From Anaeromicropila herbilytica (lineage in GTDB: Bacteria; Bacillota; Clostridia; Lachnospirales; Lachnospiraceae): 64,000 bases of DNA. This document shows, one piece after another, positions 1 to 9,658 of this stretch. The DNA lies in assembly GCF_016591975.1 (NCBI RefSeq), contig NZ_AP024169.1:4193001-4257000 (forward strand), written 5' to 3'. Both the position numbers and the translations under genes were made by a program. The notes under the pieces were generated by a model that was not told the DNA's origin, made no database searches, and saw only the letters and a program-made list of their open reading frames with translations. Position 1 is the first letter of the stretch. Each line of letters opens with the position of its first letter.

Positions 1-47
1 CATCTGTCGCCTCTGGAGACGTACAAATCAAGGGTGTGATATACCTT

Positions 48-731
48 TTATTTCACACTATACTGATTATAGTAATAATTATATTTTGGCTTATTATTAT
101 AATCCACTTTATTTAAGATTGCCCCCAATATTTTTACTCCTGTGTTCATTAACTGCTTTTTCACATTCTGTACCGCTTTGTAACTAATGGTTTCACTCTC
201 TATTACAAGAATAACTCCATCACAATTTGGTACGATGACTGCTGTGTCAATCACAGTTCCAAGCGGTGGGGTATCAATGATAACCATATCATACTCTTCT
301 TTTAATTCTGTTATTAATCTTTGTAGGTATTCATTTCCTAATAGTTCAGTAGGATTAGGAGTTAATGGCCCTGAGAAAATAACATCCATATTCTTAACGT
401 TGCTTTCATATATGATCTCTTCTTTCTCTACTTGCCCTGAAAGATAATGTGACAAACCACTAATCTCTTCCTCTGTCTTAATATGGTACCTACCAACTAA
501 TACAGATTTTCGCAAATCAGCATCGATTAAAATTACTCTTTTTCCGTCTGCTGCTAATACTCTCGCTAAATTAATCGATGTGGTACTTTTGCCTTCACAA
601 GCTCTGCAACTAGTTAAACATATTACTTTATTATCACCTCCACAGAAGCGTAAATTTGTTCTTAGTGAGTTTAGAGCCTCTCTTGTGCTATAATCCATAT
701 CCTCAACTTTTTCAAATGTAGCTTTCAACAT
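48..731 (-). CDS. CpsD/CapB-type bacterial tyrosine kinase
   Basis: This is a cytoplasmic BY-kinase of 227 residues that autophosphorylates on a C-terminal tyrosine cluster and, with a Wzz-type membrane partner, controls polymer length and export. The sequence shows a Walker A motif at about residues 42-50 (CRACEGKST), Walker A' at 67-74 (ILIDADLR) and Walker B at 150-156 (VIIDTPP). The last 17 residues hold six tyrosines (211, 217, 219-221 and 224), the usual phosphorylation cluster. In the Walker A loop, Ala-Cys stands where relatives often have Pro-Asn or Pro-Gly, but GKST is intact. It is the third gene of an operon after the phosphatase-like protein and the Wzz-like protein. Family assignment is firm; the polymer it controls is inferred. 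Confidence 0.93.
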   Translation of the reverse strand: MLKATFEKVEDMDYSTREALNSLRTNLRFCGGDNKVICLTSCRACEGKSTTSINLARVLAADGKRVILIDADLRKSVLVGRYHIKTEEEISGLSHYLSGQVEKEEIIYESNVKNMDVIFSGPLTPNPTELLGNEYLQRLITELKEEYDMVIIDTPPLGTVIDTAVIVPNCDGVILVIESETISYKAVQNVKKQLMNTGVKILGAILNKVDYNNKPKYNYYYNQYSVK

Positions 732-802
732 ATTATCCCGTGCCTTTCTTTTTTGTAAAAAACGTTTTTGATTTGTAGTTTTCGTCCACCTATGTATTTA
801 TA

Positions 803-1516
803 TTAGAACAAAGCAAATTTTCTTTTGCTCTTTTTCTCTCCCTTTGCTAAAGGAATTTCAGCAAGTGTATTTATTCCAAGATATTTTTCAATATCCTCGG
901 ATGTCTTAATGGTATCATCTAAAATATATATTAAAATGATAACAGCAATACTAATTACTGCACCTATCATTACAGCAATTAAGGTAATCTTACTTGTACT
1001 TATGTTGACTGGTATACTTGAAACAGTACCTTCTTCAACAATATTAGGTGCATCTGTTTCCATAATCTTGGAAATACGATTACTCGATACCACAGCGAAC
1101 TCATCTGCAATCTCTTTTGCTAACTTTGGATTCTTATCTTGAATCGTAATATTTAGAATTCTCGTATCCGCTGGATTATCAATTGTAAGCTTAGTAAGCA
1201 TATCTTGATATTTATATTCTAAGTCAAGATTCTCTATTACTTTTTCTACTACTGGTCTACTCTTAATCAACTGCATATAATCCTTTGTTAGTGAAGATCC
1301 TAATTGAATATCTGCGAAAGTTGTTATTGACGTGGATTTGGTTAAAATAAATATTTCTGATGTTGAAGAATAGATTGGAGTAACAAATAACTTGGAATAT
1401 AAGAATGCCATAAAACCAAATATGGTAATTGTAAAGATTATAATTAAAATTTTCCTTCTAATTAATAAAATAAGTTCCTTTAAGTCTATTTCTATTTCAT
1501 CATTCTCTTGATTCAT
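803..1516 (-). CDS. Wzz/CapA-like polysaccharide chain-length determinant
   Basis: This 237-residue inner-membrane protein has a hydrophobic segment at about residues 23-42, an extracytoplasmic domain, and a second membrane segment at about 175-198 that follows an Ile-Pro turn. This is the Wzz fold that sets polysaccharide chain length. In Firmicutes such proteins lack the kinase domain and activate a separate BY-kinase through a short cytoplasmic tail, which is seen here at about 199-237. The kinase gene follows 71 bases downstream, and the phosphatase-like gene precedes it by 21 bases, so the three form one operon. Family assignment is firm; the activator role is inferred from family and context. 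Confidence 0.9.
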   Translation of the reverse strand: MNQENDEIEIDLKELILLIRRKILIIIFTITIFGFMAFLYSKLFVTPIYSSTSEIFILTKSTSITTFADIQLGSSLTKDYMQLIKSRPVVEKVIENLDLEYKYQDMLTKLTIDNPADTRILNITIQDKNPKLAKEIADEFAVVSSNRISKIMETDAPNIVEEGTVSSIPVNISTSKITLIAVMIGAVISIAVIILIYILDDTIKTSEDIEKYLGINTLAEIPLAKGEKKSKRKFALF

Positions 1517-1537
1517 AAAAAATTTCCCCCTTTTTCT

Positions 1538-2281
1538 TTAGTTATCAATATATTCATTCTTCATAAACCTTTCTACATTGCTAACTGTTAATTTTTTTAT
1601 CTGTGATGAATCTAGTTTTATTTTCAATTGTTCCATACACTCTCTCATACGTGGTGGATGTTCTCTAATATTTCTACAATTCGTTCCTAAAAAGTGTATT
1701 CTATTCTCTTTTAATAACCTTAGATTATACGTTACTCTCTTATTAAATCTCCCTCCTATCGTACTTTCACAATCCAACTGTAAATAAGTGCCAAGCTGTA
1801 TTAATTCGATGCACCTTTCCATTCTATTAAATAAACAGTCATATTGTTCCACATGCGCTAAAACTGGTAAATATCCGCCATCAATAAGTTTTTTCACCCC
1901 CTGATAGATTTTCTTGTAAGTTGCTATGGGTTCAAAATCAATCAATACATACGAGGTATCACCAAGTGTATCTGCCTTTTTACTCTTAAGTGTTGCAACA
2001 ATATTCTCATGATAGTAAATTTCACTTCCTAATAGAAGATATAAATCTGGAAACATATTTCTTGCTTCTTTACACACCATATCATAAGTCTCTTTGATTT
2101 TTTTAGTATCATATTCTTTCTCAGGATAATAATATGGTGTTGCTACAATCGTTCGTATTCCCTCCATGTATGCCTTTTTTAGCATGCATTTTGTTTCAAC
2201 GAGACAAGAAGATCCATAATCTATATTAGGAAGTATATGGGCATTAATATCTAAATATCCTTCGTGTCCATGGTAACTCAT
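1538..2281 (-). CDS. Degenerate CpsB/YwqE-like PHP phosphatase, probably inactive
   Basis: This 247-residue protein aligns without gaps to the intact CpsB-type phosphatase at 34129-34872. Members dephosphorylate BY-kinases using a cluster of metal ions bound by His, Asp and Glu. Here most ligands are changed relative to the intact copy: His13 to Asn, His50 to Tyr (with Asn51 and His52 also Tyr), Asp201 to Asn and His203 to Arg. Asp22 is Tyr and Arg146 is Gln. His15, Glu87 and His143 remain. The reading frame is full-length and heads the Wzz-kinase operon, so it seems kept as a protein without the usual chemistry. A scaffold or kinase-binding role is inferred; a different activity is possible. 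Confidence 0.85.
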   Translation of the reverse strand: MSYHGHEGYLDINAHILPNIDYGSSCLVETKCMLKKAYMEGIRTIVATPYYYPEKEYDTKKIKETYDMVCKEARNMFPDLYLLLGSEIYYHENIVATLKSKKADTLGDTSYVLIDFEPIATYKKIYQGVKKLIDGGYLPVLAHVEQYDCLFNRMERCIELIQLGTYLQLDCESTIGGRFNKRVTYNLRLLKENRIHFLGTNCRNIREHPPRMRECMEQLKIKLDSSQIKKLTVSNVERFMKNEYIDN

Positions 2282-2508
2282 ATACTCACCACACTCGTCT
2301 CATATATTATATGTAATTTTTTTCCATTTAATTATATTTTATATACTCTTTCATTTCAACTTTTTTCATATTCAATAATTTTACTTTAAACTCGCTATTT
2401 TCATCATTTTTTACTTGTTTTTACAGCATCTCTTTTTATATTTATACATTTTTTTATATATACTTATGGATATAGGAATATACTGTCGCTCTAAACCAAT
2501 AAAAATAA
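2282..2508. other. AT-rich intergenic stretch upstream of the capsule control operon
   Basis: This very AT-rich stretch should contain the promoter of the minus-strand phosphatase-like/Wzz/kinase operon. I see no convincing -35/-10 pair or structured leader. The phosphatase-like gene has only a weak ribosome site (GTGGTGAG) before its ATG. Confidence 0.4.
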
Positions 2509-2541
2509 GCCCTTTAAAGTGTATGCAATACTTTAAAGGGC
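2509..2541. terminator. Intrinsic terminator, likely bidirectional
   Basis: A perfect 12-bp stem (GCCCTTTAAAGT pairing with ACTTTAAAGGGC) encloses a 9-nt loop, with A/T runs on both sides. On the minus strand the hairpin is followed by TTATTTTTATT, so it can end transcripts that come through the giant hairpin repeat from the YibE-like gene. Confidence 0.75.
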
Positions 2542-2578
2542 CTATTTTTAGGGCTTTTTTCCTATTTTCCTGATTAGA

Positions 2579-2909
2579 ACTTCGCAGTGGGTAAGTTGTT
2601 GAATACTTTATCAATTCAGCGGGTAGGTTGTCTAAATTACCATGATTCAAACTTTTACATCTTACGCTCCATTGACTCCTTTGGAAGTTACTAATGTATT
2701 ATCACTTTGATAAAACAGATATAAAAGTTCAAACTCCTCACTTTGTTCGTCAAACAGTGAACTTTTTATATCTAAATCAAAGTGATAGTACATAAGTAAC
2801 TTCACAAAGGAGTCAAAGTCACGACGATGTAAAAGTTTGAATCATGGTAATTAATATACTGTTTTGACTGAATTAATAAAGTATATTTTACTTTTCTGAA
2901 CTGCGAAGT
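2579..2909. repeat. Giant hairpin element 1 (331 bp)
   Basis: The element is bounded by perfect 10-bp inverted ends, ACTTCGCAGT and ACTGCGAAGT, and can fold over nearly its whole length into one long imperfect hairpin. One 26-bp arm segment around 2636-2661 pairs perfectly with 2828-2853. The apex carries a core that reads GTTTGACGAACAAAGTGAG on the minus strand. A copy of exactly the same length lies in inverted orientation at 13990-14320. No protein is encoded and I see no target-site duplication. It could be a MITE-like element or a structured RNA gene. Confidence 0.85.
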
Positions 2910-3099
2910 GTGAAGTTTAAATGTAAAAATATATAAAAATTGTATGTAATTATTTATACCTCAAGAATCACCAAGTGAACAACTGATAAAATAAATCAAT
3001 CAAGCATTTGAATGCCATAATTAAAGAATCAGCTTCAATTTTATGTGCATAAGAATCGTAGGATGCCTTATAATTATGAAAGTATGAAACAGTTACAAT
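2910..3099. other. Intergenic, no feature seen
   Basis: This AT-rich stretch lies between giant hairpin element 1 and the end of the YibE/F gene. I see no open frame with a ribosome site and no terminator directly after the YibE/F stop. Confidence 0.4.
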
Positions 3100-4263
3100 T
3101 TACTTCATAAATCGCTTTTCAATGTAGGAACTTACATAAGCTACAATAGGTACAGTTAGTACGATTCCTATACTACCAGCAATACTTTTTATAATCTCAA
3201 TGGCAATTGTATCAGTATTAATTAATTGACTATAAGGAATTCCATAAGAATATATCATAAGCAAAAGATTCAAGGAAGAACCTGTGAAAGCTAGTATGAT
3301 GGTATTGGTCATGGTTCCCATTGCATCTTTACCAATGTTCATACCAGAGTGGAATAGTTCTAAGACAGTTAGTTTCTTATTCATCTCATGAATCTCATGA
3401 ATGGAGGAAGCTATGCTAATTGAAATATCCATCACAGCACCAAGTGCAGAGATTAAGATTCCACATACTAATAGATTCTTCACCTTCATACCATGATTAC
3501 CTGCAATTAATAATAACGTCTCTGCCTCTTCTGTCTGGAAACCTGAGATATGTCCAAGTACTCCAACAAAATATGCAAATAAGCCTGAGATCATAACTCC
3601 TGCAATTGTACCTATGGCTGCAGAGGTCGTCTTTACATTAATTCCATCGAGTAGTATAAAGCATACTATGATAATGATTGCAATGAGAATGACACTTGTA
3701 GTAATGGCAGGGAATCCTTGAATTAGTAAAGGTAATAGTACTTTAACTACTGCAATTAGGGTAAGGCCTAGACCTAATAAGGACATAAAACCTTTTTTAC
3801 CACCTATTGCACAAAGAAAGATTATAAATAATAAAATAACTCCATAGAGGATAGGTGTACGGTCATAATTATAGATTGAAAAGTTAGGGCCATCCTTATA
3901 CATAGTTGCTCTAACGATAATTTTTGTTCCAGATTTTGCATAAACATTAAAGAGCGCACTTAAATAATTTTCAATCGTAACTTCTTTTCCTTTATATTTT
4001 CCAGTTGTTACTACTATTCTTAAGGTTTCGGAACCTTTTCTTACTCCTTCTGTTTTGTGATCAACAACAGTGGTATCTTGCATTACTTCTAATACTTTCG
4101 CCTTATAATATTTGATATTTTGTTCACTATCTTGCAAAGATTTCTCATTAATTGATAATGATATCATAACTATAATCAGACATGCACTCAGAAATGTCAC
4201 CAATTTAATCGTAGAAGTCTTTGTCCAATTTTTTAATAGCATATTTTGTTTAAGTTTGTCCAT
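3100..4263 (-). CDS. YibE/F family membrane protein
   Basis: This 387-residue integral membrane protein has one N-terminal membrane segment at about 18-37, an extracytoplasmic beta-rich part at about 40-125, and then about seven hydrophobic helices to the C-terminus. This is the architecture of the YibE/F family, which is widespread in Firmicutes and of unproven biochemical role. Glycine- and isoleucine-rich helices and an Asp in the helix pair GAVMDISISIAS are typical. It follows the large secreted PHP protein on the same strand, with a terminator-like hairpin between them, so it may be a separate unit. Family assignment is confident and function is unknown. Confidence 0.85.
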   Translation of the reverse strand: MDKLKQNMLLKNWTKTSTIKLVTFLSACLIIVMISLSINEKSLQDSEQNIKYYKAKVLEVMQDTTVVDHKTEGVRKGSETLRIVVTTGKYKGKEVTIENYLSALFNVYAKSGTKIIVRATMYKDGPNFSIYNYDRTPILYGVILLFIIFLCAIGGKKGFMSLLGLGLTLIAVVKVLLPLLIQGFPAITTSVILIAIIIIVCFILLDGINVKTTSAAIGTIAGVMISGLFAYFVGVLGHISGFQTEEAETLLLIAGNHGMKVKNLLVCGILISALGAVMDISISIASSIHEIHEMNKKLTVLELFHSGMNIGKDAMGTMTNTIILAFTGSSLNLLLMIYSYGIPYSQLINTDTIAIEIIKSIAGSIGIVLTVPIVAYVSSYIEKRFMK

Positions 4264-4301
4264 TTTGCTACCTTCTATCTTTCTTACTTTCTTTCATAGC
4301 A

Positions 4302-4334
4302 ATAAGGGTGTTGTTATATCTCTAACACCCTTAT
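4302..4334. terminator. Hairpin between the PHP gene and the YibE/F gene
   Basis: A perfect 11-bp stem (ATAAGGGTGTT with AACACCCTTAT) encloses an 11-nt loop just after the end of the large secreted protein gene. The T-run on the minus strand is weak (TTGCTATG), so termination may be partial. Confidence 0.5.
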
Positions 4335-4399
4335 CTATTGCATTTATTACCTCTTGTAACTTGAATCTAATAATTAACTTGGTCTAATTCTACTTTTTG

Positions 4400-7300
4400 T
4401 TACTTAACAGCAATTTTTGTCTTAAAGCTATGGCTAATTCCATTCACTGTGACAGTCGTTGTAATTGTAACAAAACCAGCTTTTTTCGCAGTTATCTTTC
4501 CAGTCTTACTTACGGTAGCAATATCTTTATTGCTAGTTTTATACGTAACTTTGGCCCCTTCTGCTTCGATTGGCAAGGATAGATTTACATTTACAGTTTT
4601 CTTAACATGTAAAGTCTTAGACTTAAGTACATTCATCTGCTCAAATAGAGAGGCAGTAATCTTAGTGTCTGCTTTCACTGGTAATACAACATAACTTGAG
4701 CAGTGTCTTAAATCAATACTAATATATCCTTGTTGATCAATTGTTTTAGCTACTGAACTACCTTCATCTAGTCTCTTACCATTCTTTAATTTAGAACCAG
4801 ATTTTGCTTGTTCATTATAGTAATAAATGTATACTTTACTACCTGGTTTCATACCATTTTGGTCACCTACATATACTTTTACCTTTGCAGTATCTGGAAG
4901 TATTCCACTATGATTAAACTCAAGAACTACTGCTTGATCTCTGGAATTATCCGATAAATAAGAACGTACAAAATTATCAATATCATTCTCGTCTTTTAAC
5001 GCCTTTACTTGCATCATAACGTTAACAACAGTTACACCTTTTTTAGAATTATGTAATGTTTTACCATCGAATGACCATGTGAATAGTTCTTTTCCATTTT
5101 CATCTTTCATTTCAAATGAAAGATTTTTTCTATTATTCTTAGCGTTATTTATAACTGTTTTATCAATTGTTATATCTTTTATTACTATCTTACTATTCGA
5201 AGTAATAGCAGATGGTAACGTAATTGAATAGTCAACTTTAGTAACGTCTTTATCAGCTAATGCATTTACTATAGACTCAGTTGGAGTATGAATGGATACC
5301 ATAAGTGGTACACTTTCTGTTGTATTATTCGCTGCTTCTGTTAATGCTGTAGTAATAAACTCAGAATTTATAGCAGCAACACCATTCTTGTTTGAATGAT
5401 TAGATTCATTTACCTCTACTATTGCATTTGCATTTGTCACTTTATCATTACGATCCATTTTAACTTCAGTGCTCACTGTTGTTCCTGTTTTTGAATCTTT
5501 TGATACTGTTTTAATAACAGTTCCAATCACTTCTCCAGTTTTCATATCTTTGGATACTTCTTTTGTTGTAGTAACTGTATTTCCATTTGCATCTGTAGTT
5601 GTTTTAACTGTTGTAATAATCTTAGTATTTGTAATGGAATCAATCTTTTCTGTGGTAACTCCATTATTCGCTGAACTATCTGAACCACTTGTATTTCCTG
5701 CTTGAGCATCACTTGCTAGAATTATCTCTGAACGGTCTCTAACACGAAGTCTAACACCATCTGGGTCATAGGATACTAAACCAACAGCATTGATCTTGTT
5801 TCCTACTACTGCAATATCCTCTAGTTTTTTACTATTAGAATCAGAATATAGAACATATCCATCGACAAATACACGTGCCTCTATTCCACTAGCATCTTTT
5901 ACTTTGATGGTTTCTACTACACCATTCTTTCTAATAACATCCGTAATTGTTCCTGATACTTTTACTAATTTACCACCATTCTTATTATAATCCATGGCTT
6001 CTTTCGTAGTCATTACTGTTGGTGCAACTGGATTCTTAGACTTATCTGTAACCGTTGCTGAGATTACTCGAAGTTCCTTATCACCTAAATACTCATCTAG
6101 ATATCCAACCACTTTTACTTTTTGTCCTACTTCAATTACCCCTTCATTGATAGGGAAAATATTGATACCACCTGTTTTATCCTCAATATAAATTGTATCA
6201 AAGAATGCATTTCCTTGAACAGTACCCGCAGTTACCGTTCCTTCTACACAGAAGATATCACCTTTGTTTCCAGAACGTGCCTCTGATATATTTGATACTT
6301 TTACTTGCTTTTTATTTGTTTCTAATATATTTTGAATGATATTACGATTTGCATATGGTACATCACTGGCATTATCTAATACTTTAACTTCATAGTCTGA
6401 CATAAATACAGTACTTGATACAAATACGTTGCTTCCACTAGAAAGTTTTTCTTTTGCTAACATTACTGTATTTCCTGGTTGTACTACTGTTCCATTTAGT
6501 GCTACCGTCTCGTCAGGTGCATCTCCAGCTGTCTTACTGTTAATAGAATAGGTTGTATCATAGCCTTTCACTAAACACTGTGTTTGACCTGATTTCACTG
6601 AATTCTCATCTACTTTTACAGTACATCCACTATAAGCACTATATTTTTGTTCCTTTGTAATATCGTTAGTAAATTCTGAATCACGATCAATCGCCTCTAA
6701 ATATAAACGATATGCTTGACCGCCATTATTCTTAGCATCATAAGCTTCATCATTATTTACTCTTGTTGTTGCACCAATTGCTGATAATAGCTTATTTAAT
6801 TCAGTTGATGTCTGACCATCCGCTGTATCTTGATAATCTGCTGCACCACATACAATTAGTGTACCGCCTTTTTCAGTATATGCTTTCACTAAATTAATAA
6901 AGTCATTATCAAAATGTGATATCGAATAAGCTCCAGTATTAGATGTTCCATTTTTCTTCGCTGGTGCTGATATAATTAATAAATTACAAGTATCTAAGAT
7001 ATCTTTTGTTATCTTATCCTTTACGATATTTACCTTTATATTGTCACTTGCAGCTAAAGAACTAAAGTTTATCATGCTACCGCCATAATTTCCCGCTACA
7101 TAGTCATTATAATGTGTTCCATCAACCACAACATTGGTAACCATACTTGGATCTACGTAATTTAACTTAAGTACATTCTTAAATATTTTCTCAACACCAT
7201 TTAGCTTTCCTTTTAATGCAACATTAACACTAATCGCTCCTGCTTCATTGTAAGTATAGTTAAAGCTATATGCCTTCTTTGTTAGTGCAGGAATTGTTGT

Positions 7301-9658
7301 TAATCCTTCTTTGCTTAAATCAACTGTATGTATTACTTTATCCCCTACACTATATTCTATTGACTCTACTTGAAAATCAGAGGATTCATTATTAAATAAA
7401 TCTGTATTAATATCAACTGCTTCCCCTTTTACAGGTAATACTGCCTTAGTACTTACTTTTGAGATACCTACTGCATCTACTTTTCCAGCCCATACTGGAG
7501 CAGTTACAGCAATATTTCCGTCTGGCTCTGTTACTCGAATATAATAATAGGAATAATCTGCTGGTAATTTAAAGTTTACTGTTCCTTCATTAGAGGTTAC
7601 ATTATCTGATGCAACACTTAATCCTCCATTTACAATAACTTCTACTTTACCAACTTCTTTATCTGTTGGGTCTTTTACATCAACTTGAATATTTGCAGTA
7701 TCTGGAGTAGAATCCAGAATGGTTCCCATAACTTCTCCATTTAAGGTATATTGAATCTCAAGGTCATTATCCTCAGTAGCATATGTTCTCATGTTACGAA
7801 GAGCATCATAGATGTTAGACTCCGTTAAACTATCTGCTAAGACAACCGTTCTAGCGGTATTCGCATCACCCCAATATCCTTTATGATTATCTTGATTATT
7901 TGTTGGTGATACATGCCATCCTTTATCAAGTGCTCTTGTATAGTATTCATAAGAAGGGAAATATCCTGCACTACCAATTGCGCCTTCTCCATTTCCTACT
8001 TCAATTAATGATATTAATTTATCAATATCTGCATCATAATGATCAAAATCACTAAAATCACCAAAAGTAGTACCTGGGTGATTGAATTGACTGATAGATT
8101 GTGGTTGAGTCTTTAAAGTCGTATAATAATTATTTAATGCTGTTGAATAAGTACTATATTGTGATTGTGTACGACTTTGGAATCCAGGTGTATCAAAGGT
8201 ATTCATATGACCAAGTCCATTAGACCAAGTCATCTCATATGCATAGATTCCAACGAAGGTACTATCTGTATATTTTTTAGCTAGATTATGTCCTTCAACC
8301 CATTCATTGCTCATGCTTCCATCTGCTATAGAAGCTTTATCTGCATTATCAAGTGAATTAGAATGGTCAGTAACTGCAAGGAAATCAATCTGTTTTGCAG
8401 TATTTTTAGCATAATCAAATGCTTGCTCACACGTTCCTGCACCGTCAGAATAATCTGTATGTGAATGGATTTGTCCAAAATAAATATTGTAATTATCACT
8501 CTTACGTTCTGTATAATTGAACTTTACTACGTCACTATCTACACATCCAGGTATTACTGCTTTTGCAGAAATAGTTGTTGGAAATGTATCTAGTGTTATC
8601 TGATTACTATCATCATATGGCATCCAACTAGCTCCATCATCTGTTGAGTATTGAATACTTGAGCCAGATGCTACACATGATAACTTTATTTTTGCTCCTT
8701 TTTTTTGCGCACTGCTTTGTGGATTAGCAGTTACTGTTGTAACCTTAGTGGAATAGTTAAAAGCAGTATAATCACTCTTCTTTCCATCAACCGTAGCATA
8801 AGCAATTATATTAAATGATGTTTTTGTATCATTTGCACCTAAACTTGCTAATGTAAATGGGGCTGTATATGAGATAAAGTTTGCTCCACCATCTACTGAA
8901 TACATGATTGCTGATCCTGAAGCTGCTTTTGACACATCTGCAATTGATGCTGAACTTAATGTAATATCTGTCGTTGCTGGTACAATTGAGTTTGTTGCAA
9001 AATTGGATACAACAGGTTGTACTTCATCAATGATTGCTCCAGCTACTCTGGTACCTGAAAGAACGATATTTCCAATATTACTAACACCGCCAGAAGCAAC
9101 AGTTCCAGTAACCGCATTAGTACTAGTTGTTACCAAACGTATCTGTACATTAGGAACATTAGATATAGAAGAAGGTAGATCAAAGCTTTGTGTAACAGTA
9201 AAATCTTTGGTTACTTGATATGTTGCACCTGCAACATCAATCCAATTCGTATTGTCTGTACTATATTGAACTTTAAAATCACGTGGTCCTGTTCCAGATG
9301 ATCTTGGCATAAAGGATATAGATAAATTTTCGTATCCAGTAGTCGTAAAATCAAACTGCCAATAGGTTCCCACTACATTCCATCCACTAGAAGACATTGT
9401 GTCTTTCCCTGTATTTACTTTGTATACAGAATTGGTACTAATTGTATACCCCTTTTCTGTATTTGTGTAAGGTAAAGCTGCTGGTACTACAATAGTATCT
9501 GCTACTGGATCTGCAGATGACGCAAATTGAATCTTTGTTACCACTTCCTTTGTTGCTGCTTTTGCAAACTGTGGTGTAGCTAGTGAAAATACTGTGCTAA
9601 AAACCATTACTAACGTTAACAGCAGAGACATTTTCTTCTTACTTGCGTGTCCAATCAT
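4400..9658 (-). CDS. Giant secreted PHP metallohydrolase with OB-fold and Big_2 domains (CehA/McbA-like)
   Basis: This is a 1,752-residue exported protein. A signal peptide ends near residue 34 (KFAKA-like, AKAA). A beta-sandwich region follows, then a chitobiase C-terminal-like repeat at about 220-300. A PHP phosphoesterase domain runs from about 390 to 650, with metal motifs HSHTDYSDG near 397, TDHSN near 430, FNHPG near 533 and DNH near 595. A class I glutamine-amidotransferase-like segment lies at about 860-1000, a YhcR-type OB-fold at about 1130-1220 and a second OB-like part to about 1310. A Thr/Ser-rich linker and a final Big_2 domain complete it. There is no sortase motif. The family suggests a phosphoester or nucleic-acid-related hydrolase on the cell surface; the substrate is unknown. 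The start has an AGGAGG site. Confidence 0.85.
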   Translation of the reverse strand: MIGHASKKKMSLLLTLVMVFSTVFSLATPQFAKAATKEVVTKIQFASSADPVADTIVVPAALPYTNTEKGYTISTNSVYKVNTGKDTMSSSGWNVVGTYWQFDFTTTGYENLSISFMPRSSGTGPRDFKVQYSTDNTNWIDVAGATYQVTKDFTVTQSFDLPSSISNVPNVQIRLVTTSTNAVTGTVASGGVSNIGNIVLSGTRVAGAIIDEVQPVVSNFATNSIVPATTDITLSSASIADVSKAASGSAIMYSVDGGANFISYTAPFTLASLGANDTKTSFNIIAYATVDGKKSDYTAFNYSTKVTTVTANPQSSAQKKGAKIKLSCVASGSSIQYSTDDGASWMPYDDSNQITLDTFPTTISAKAVIPGCVDSDVVKFNYTERKSDNYNIYFGQIHSHTDYSDGAGTCEQAFDYAKNTAKQIDFLAVTDHSNSLDNADKASIADGSMSNEWVEGHNLAKKYTDSTFVGIYAYEMTWSNGLGHMNTFDTPGFQSRTQSQYSTYSTALNNYYTTLKTQPQSISQFNHPGTTFGDFSDFDHYDADIDKLISLIEVGNGEGAIGSAGYFPSYEYYTRALDKGWHVSPTNNQDNHKGYWGDANTARTVVLADSLTESNIYDALRNMRTYATEDNDLEIQYTLNGEVMGTILDSTPDTANIQVDVKDPTDKEVGKVEVIVNGGLSVASDNVTSNEGTVNFKLPADYSYYYIRVTEPDGNIAVTAPVWAGKVDAVGISKVSTKAVLPVKGEAVDINTDLFNNESSDFQVESIEYSVGDKVIHTVDLSKEGLTTIPALTKKAYSFNYTYNEAGAISVNVALKGKLNGVEKIFKNVLKLNYVDPSMVTNVVVDGTHYNDYVAGNYGGSMINFSSLAASDNIKVNIVKDKITKDILDTCNLLIISAPAKKNGTSNTGAYSISHFDNDFINLVKAYTEKGGTLIVCGAADYQDTADGQTSTELNKLLSAIGATTRVNNDEAYDAKNNGGQAYRLYLEAIDRDSEFTNDITKEQKYSAYSGCTVKVDENSVKSGQTQCLVKGYDTTYSINSKTAGDAPDETVALNGTVVQPGNTVMLAKEKLSSGSNVFVSSTVFMSDYEVKVLDNASDVPYANRNIIQNILETNKKQVKVSNISEARSGNKGDIFCVEGTVTAGTVQGNAFFDTIYIEDKTGGINIFPINEGVIEVGQKVKVVGYLDEYLGDKELRVISATVTDKSKNPVAPTVMTTKEAMDYNKNGGKLVKVSGTITDVIRKNGVVETIKVKDASGIEARVFVDGYVLYSDSNSKKLEDIAVVGNKINAVGLVSYDPDGVRLRVRDRSEIILASDAQAGNTSGSDSSANNGVTTEKIDSITNTKIITTVKTTTDANGNTVTTTKEVSKDMKTGEVIGTVIKTVSKDSKTGTTVSTEVKMDRNDKVTNANAIVEVNESNHSNKNGVAAINSEFITTALTEAANNTTESVPLMVSIHTPTESIVNALADKDVTKVDYSITLPSAITSNSKIVIKDITIDKTVINNAKNNRKNLSFEMKDENGKELFTWSFDGKTLHNSKKGVTVVNVMMQVKALKDENDIDNFVRSYLSDNSRDQAVVLEFNHSGILPDTAKVKVYVGDQNGMKPGSKVYIYYYNEQAKSGSKLKNGKRLDEGSSVAKTIDQQGYISIDLRHCSSYVVLPVKADTKITASLFEQMNVLKSKTLHVKKTVNVNLSLPIEAEGAKVTYKTSNKDIATVSKTGKITAKKAGFVTITTTVTVNGISHSFKTKIAVK

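Noticed and set aside
1..47. Short stretch at the left edge
   Set aside because: Too short to assign; it follows the kinase stop codon and shows no clear coding frame or terminator.
2411..2650. A 79-codon minus-strand frame near giant hairpin element 1
   Set aside because: It is formed by the arm of the hairpin element and the adjacent terminator, has no ribosome site and no family resemblance.
5469..6191. Plus-strand open frames inside the giant secreted protein gene
   Set aside because: They lie opposite a long conserved coding region with clear domains and have no ribosome sites; they are mirror frames.
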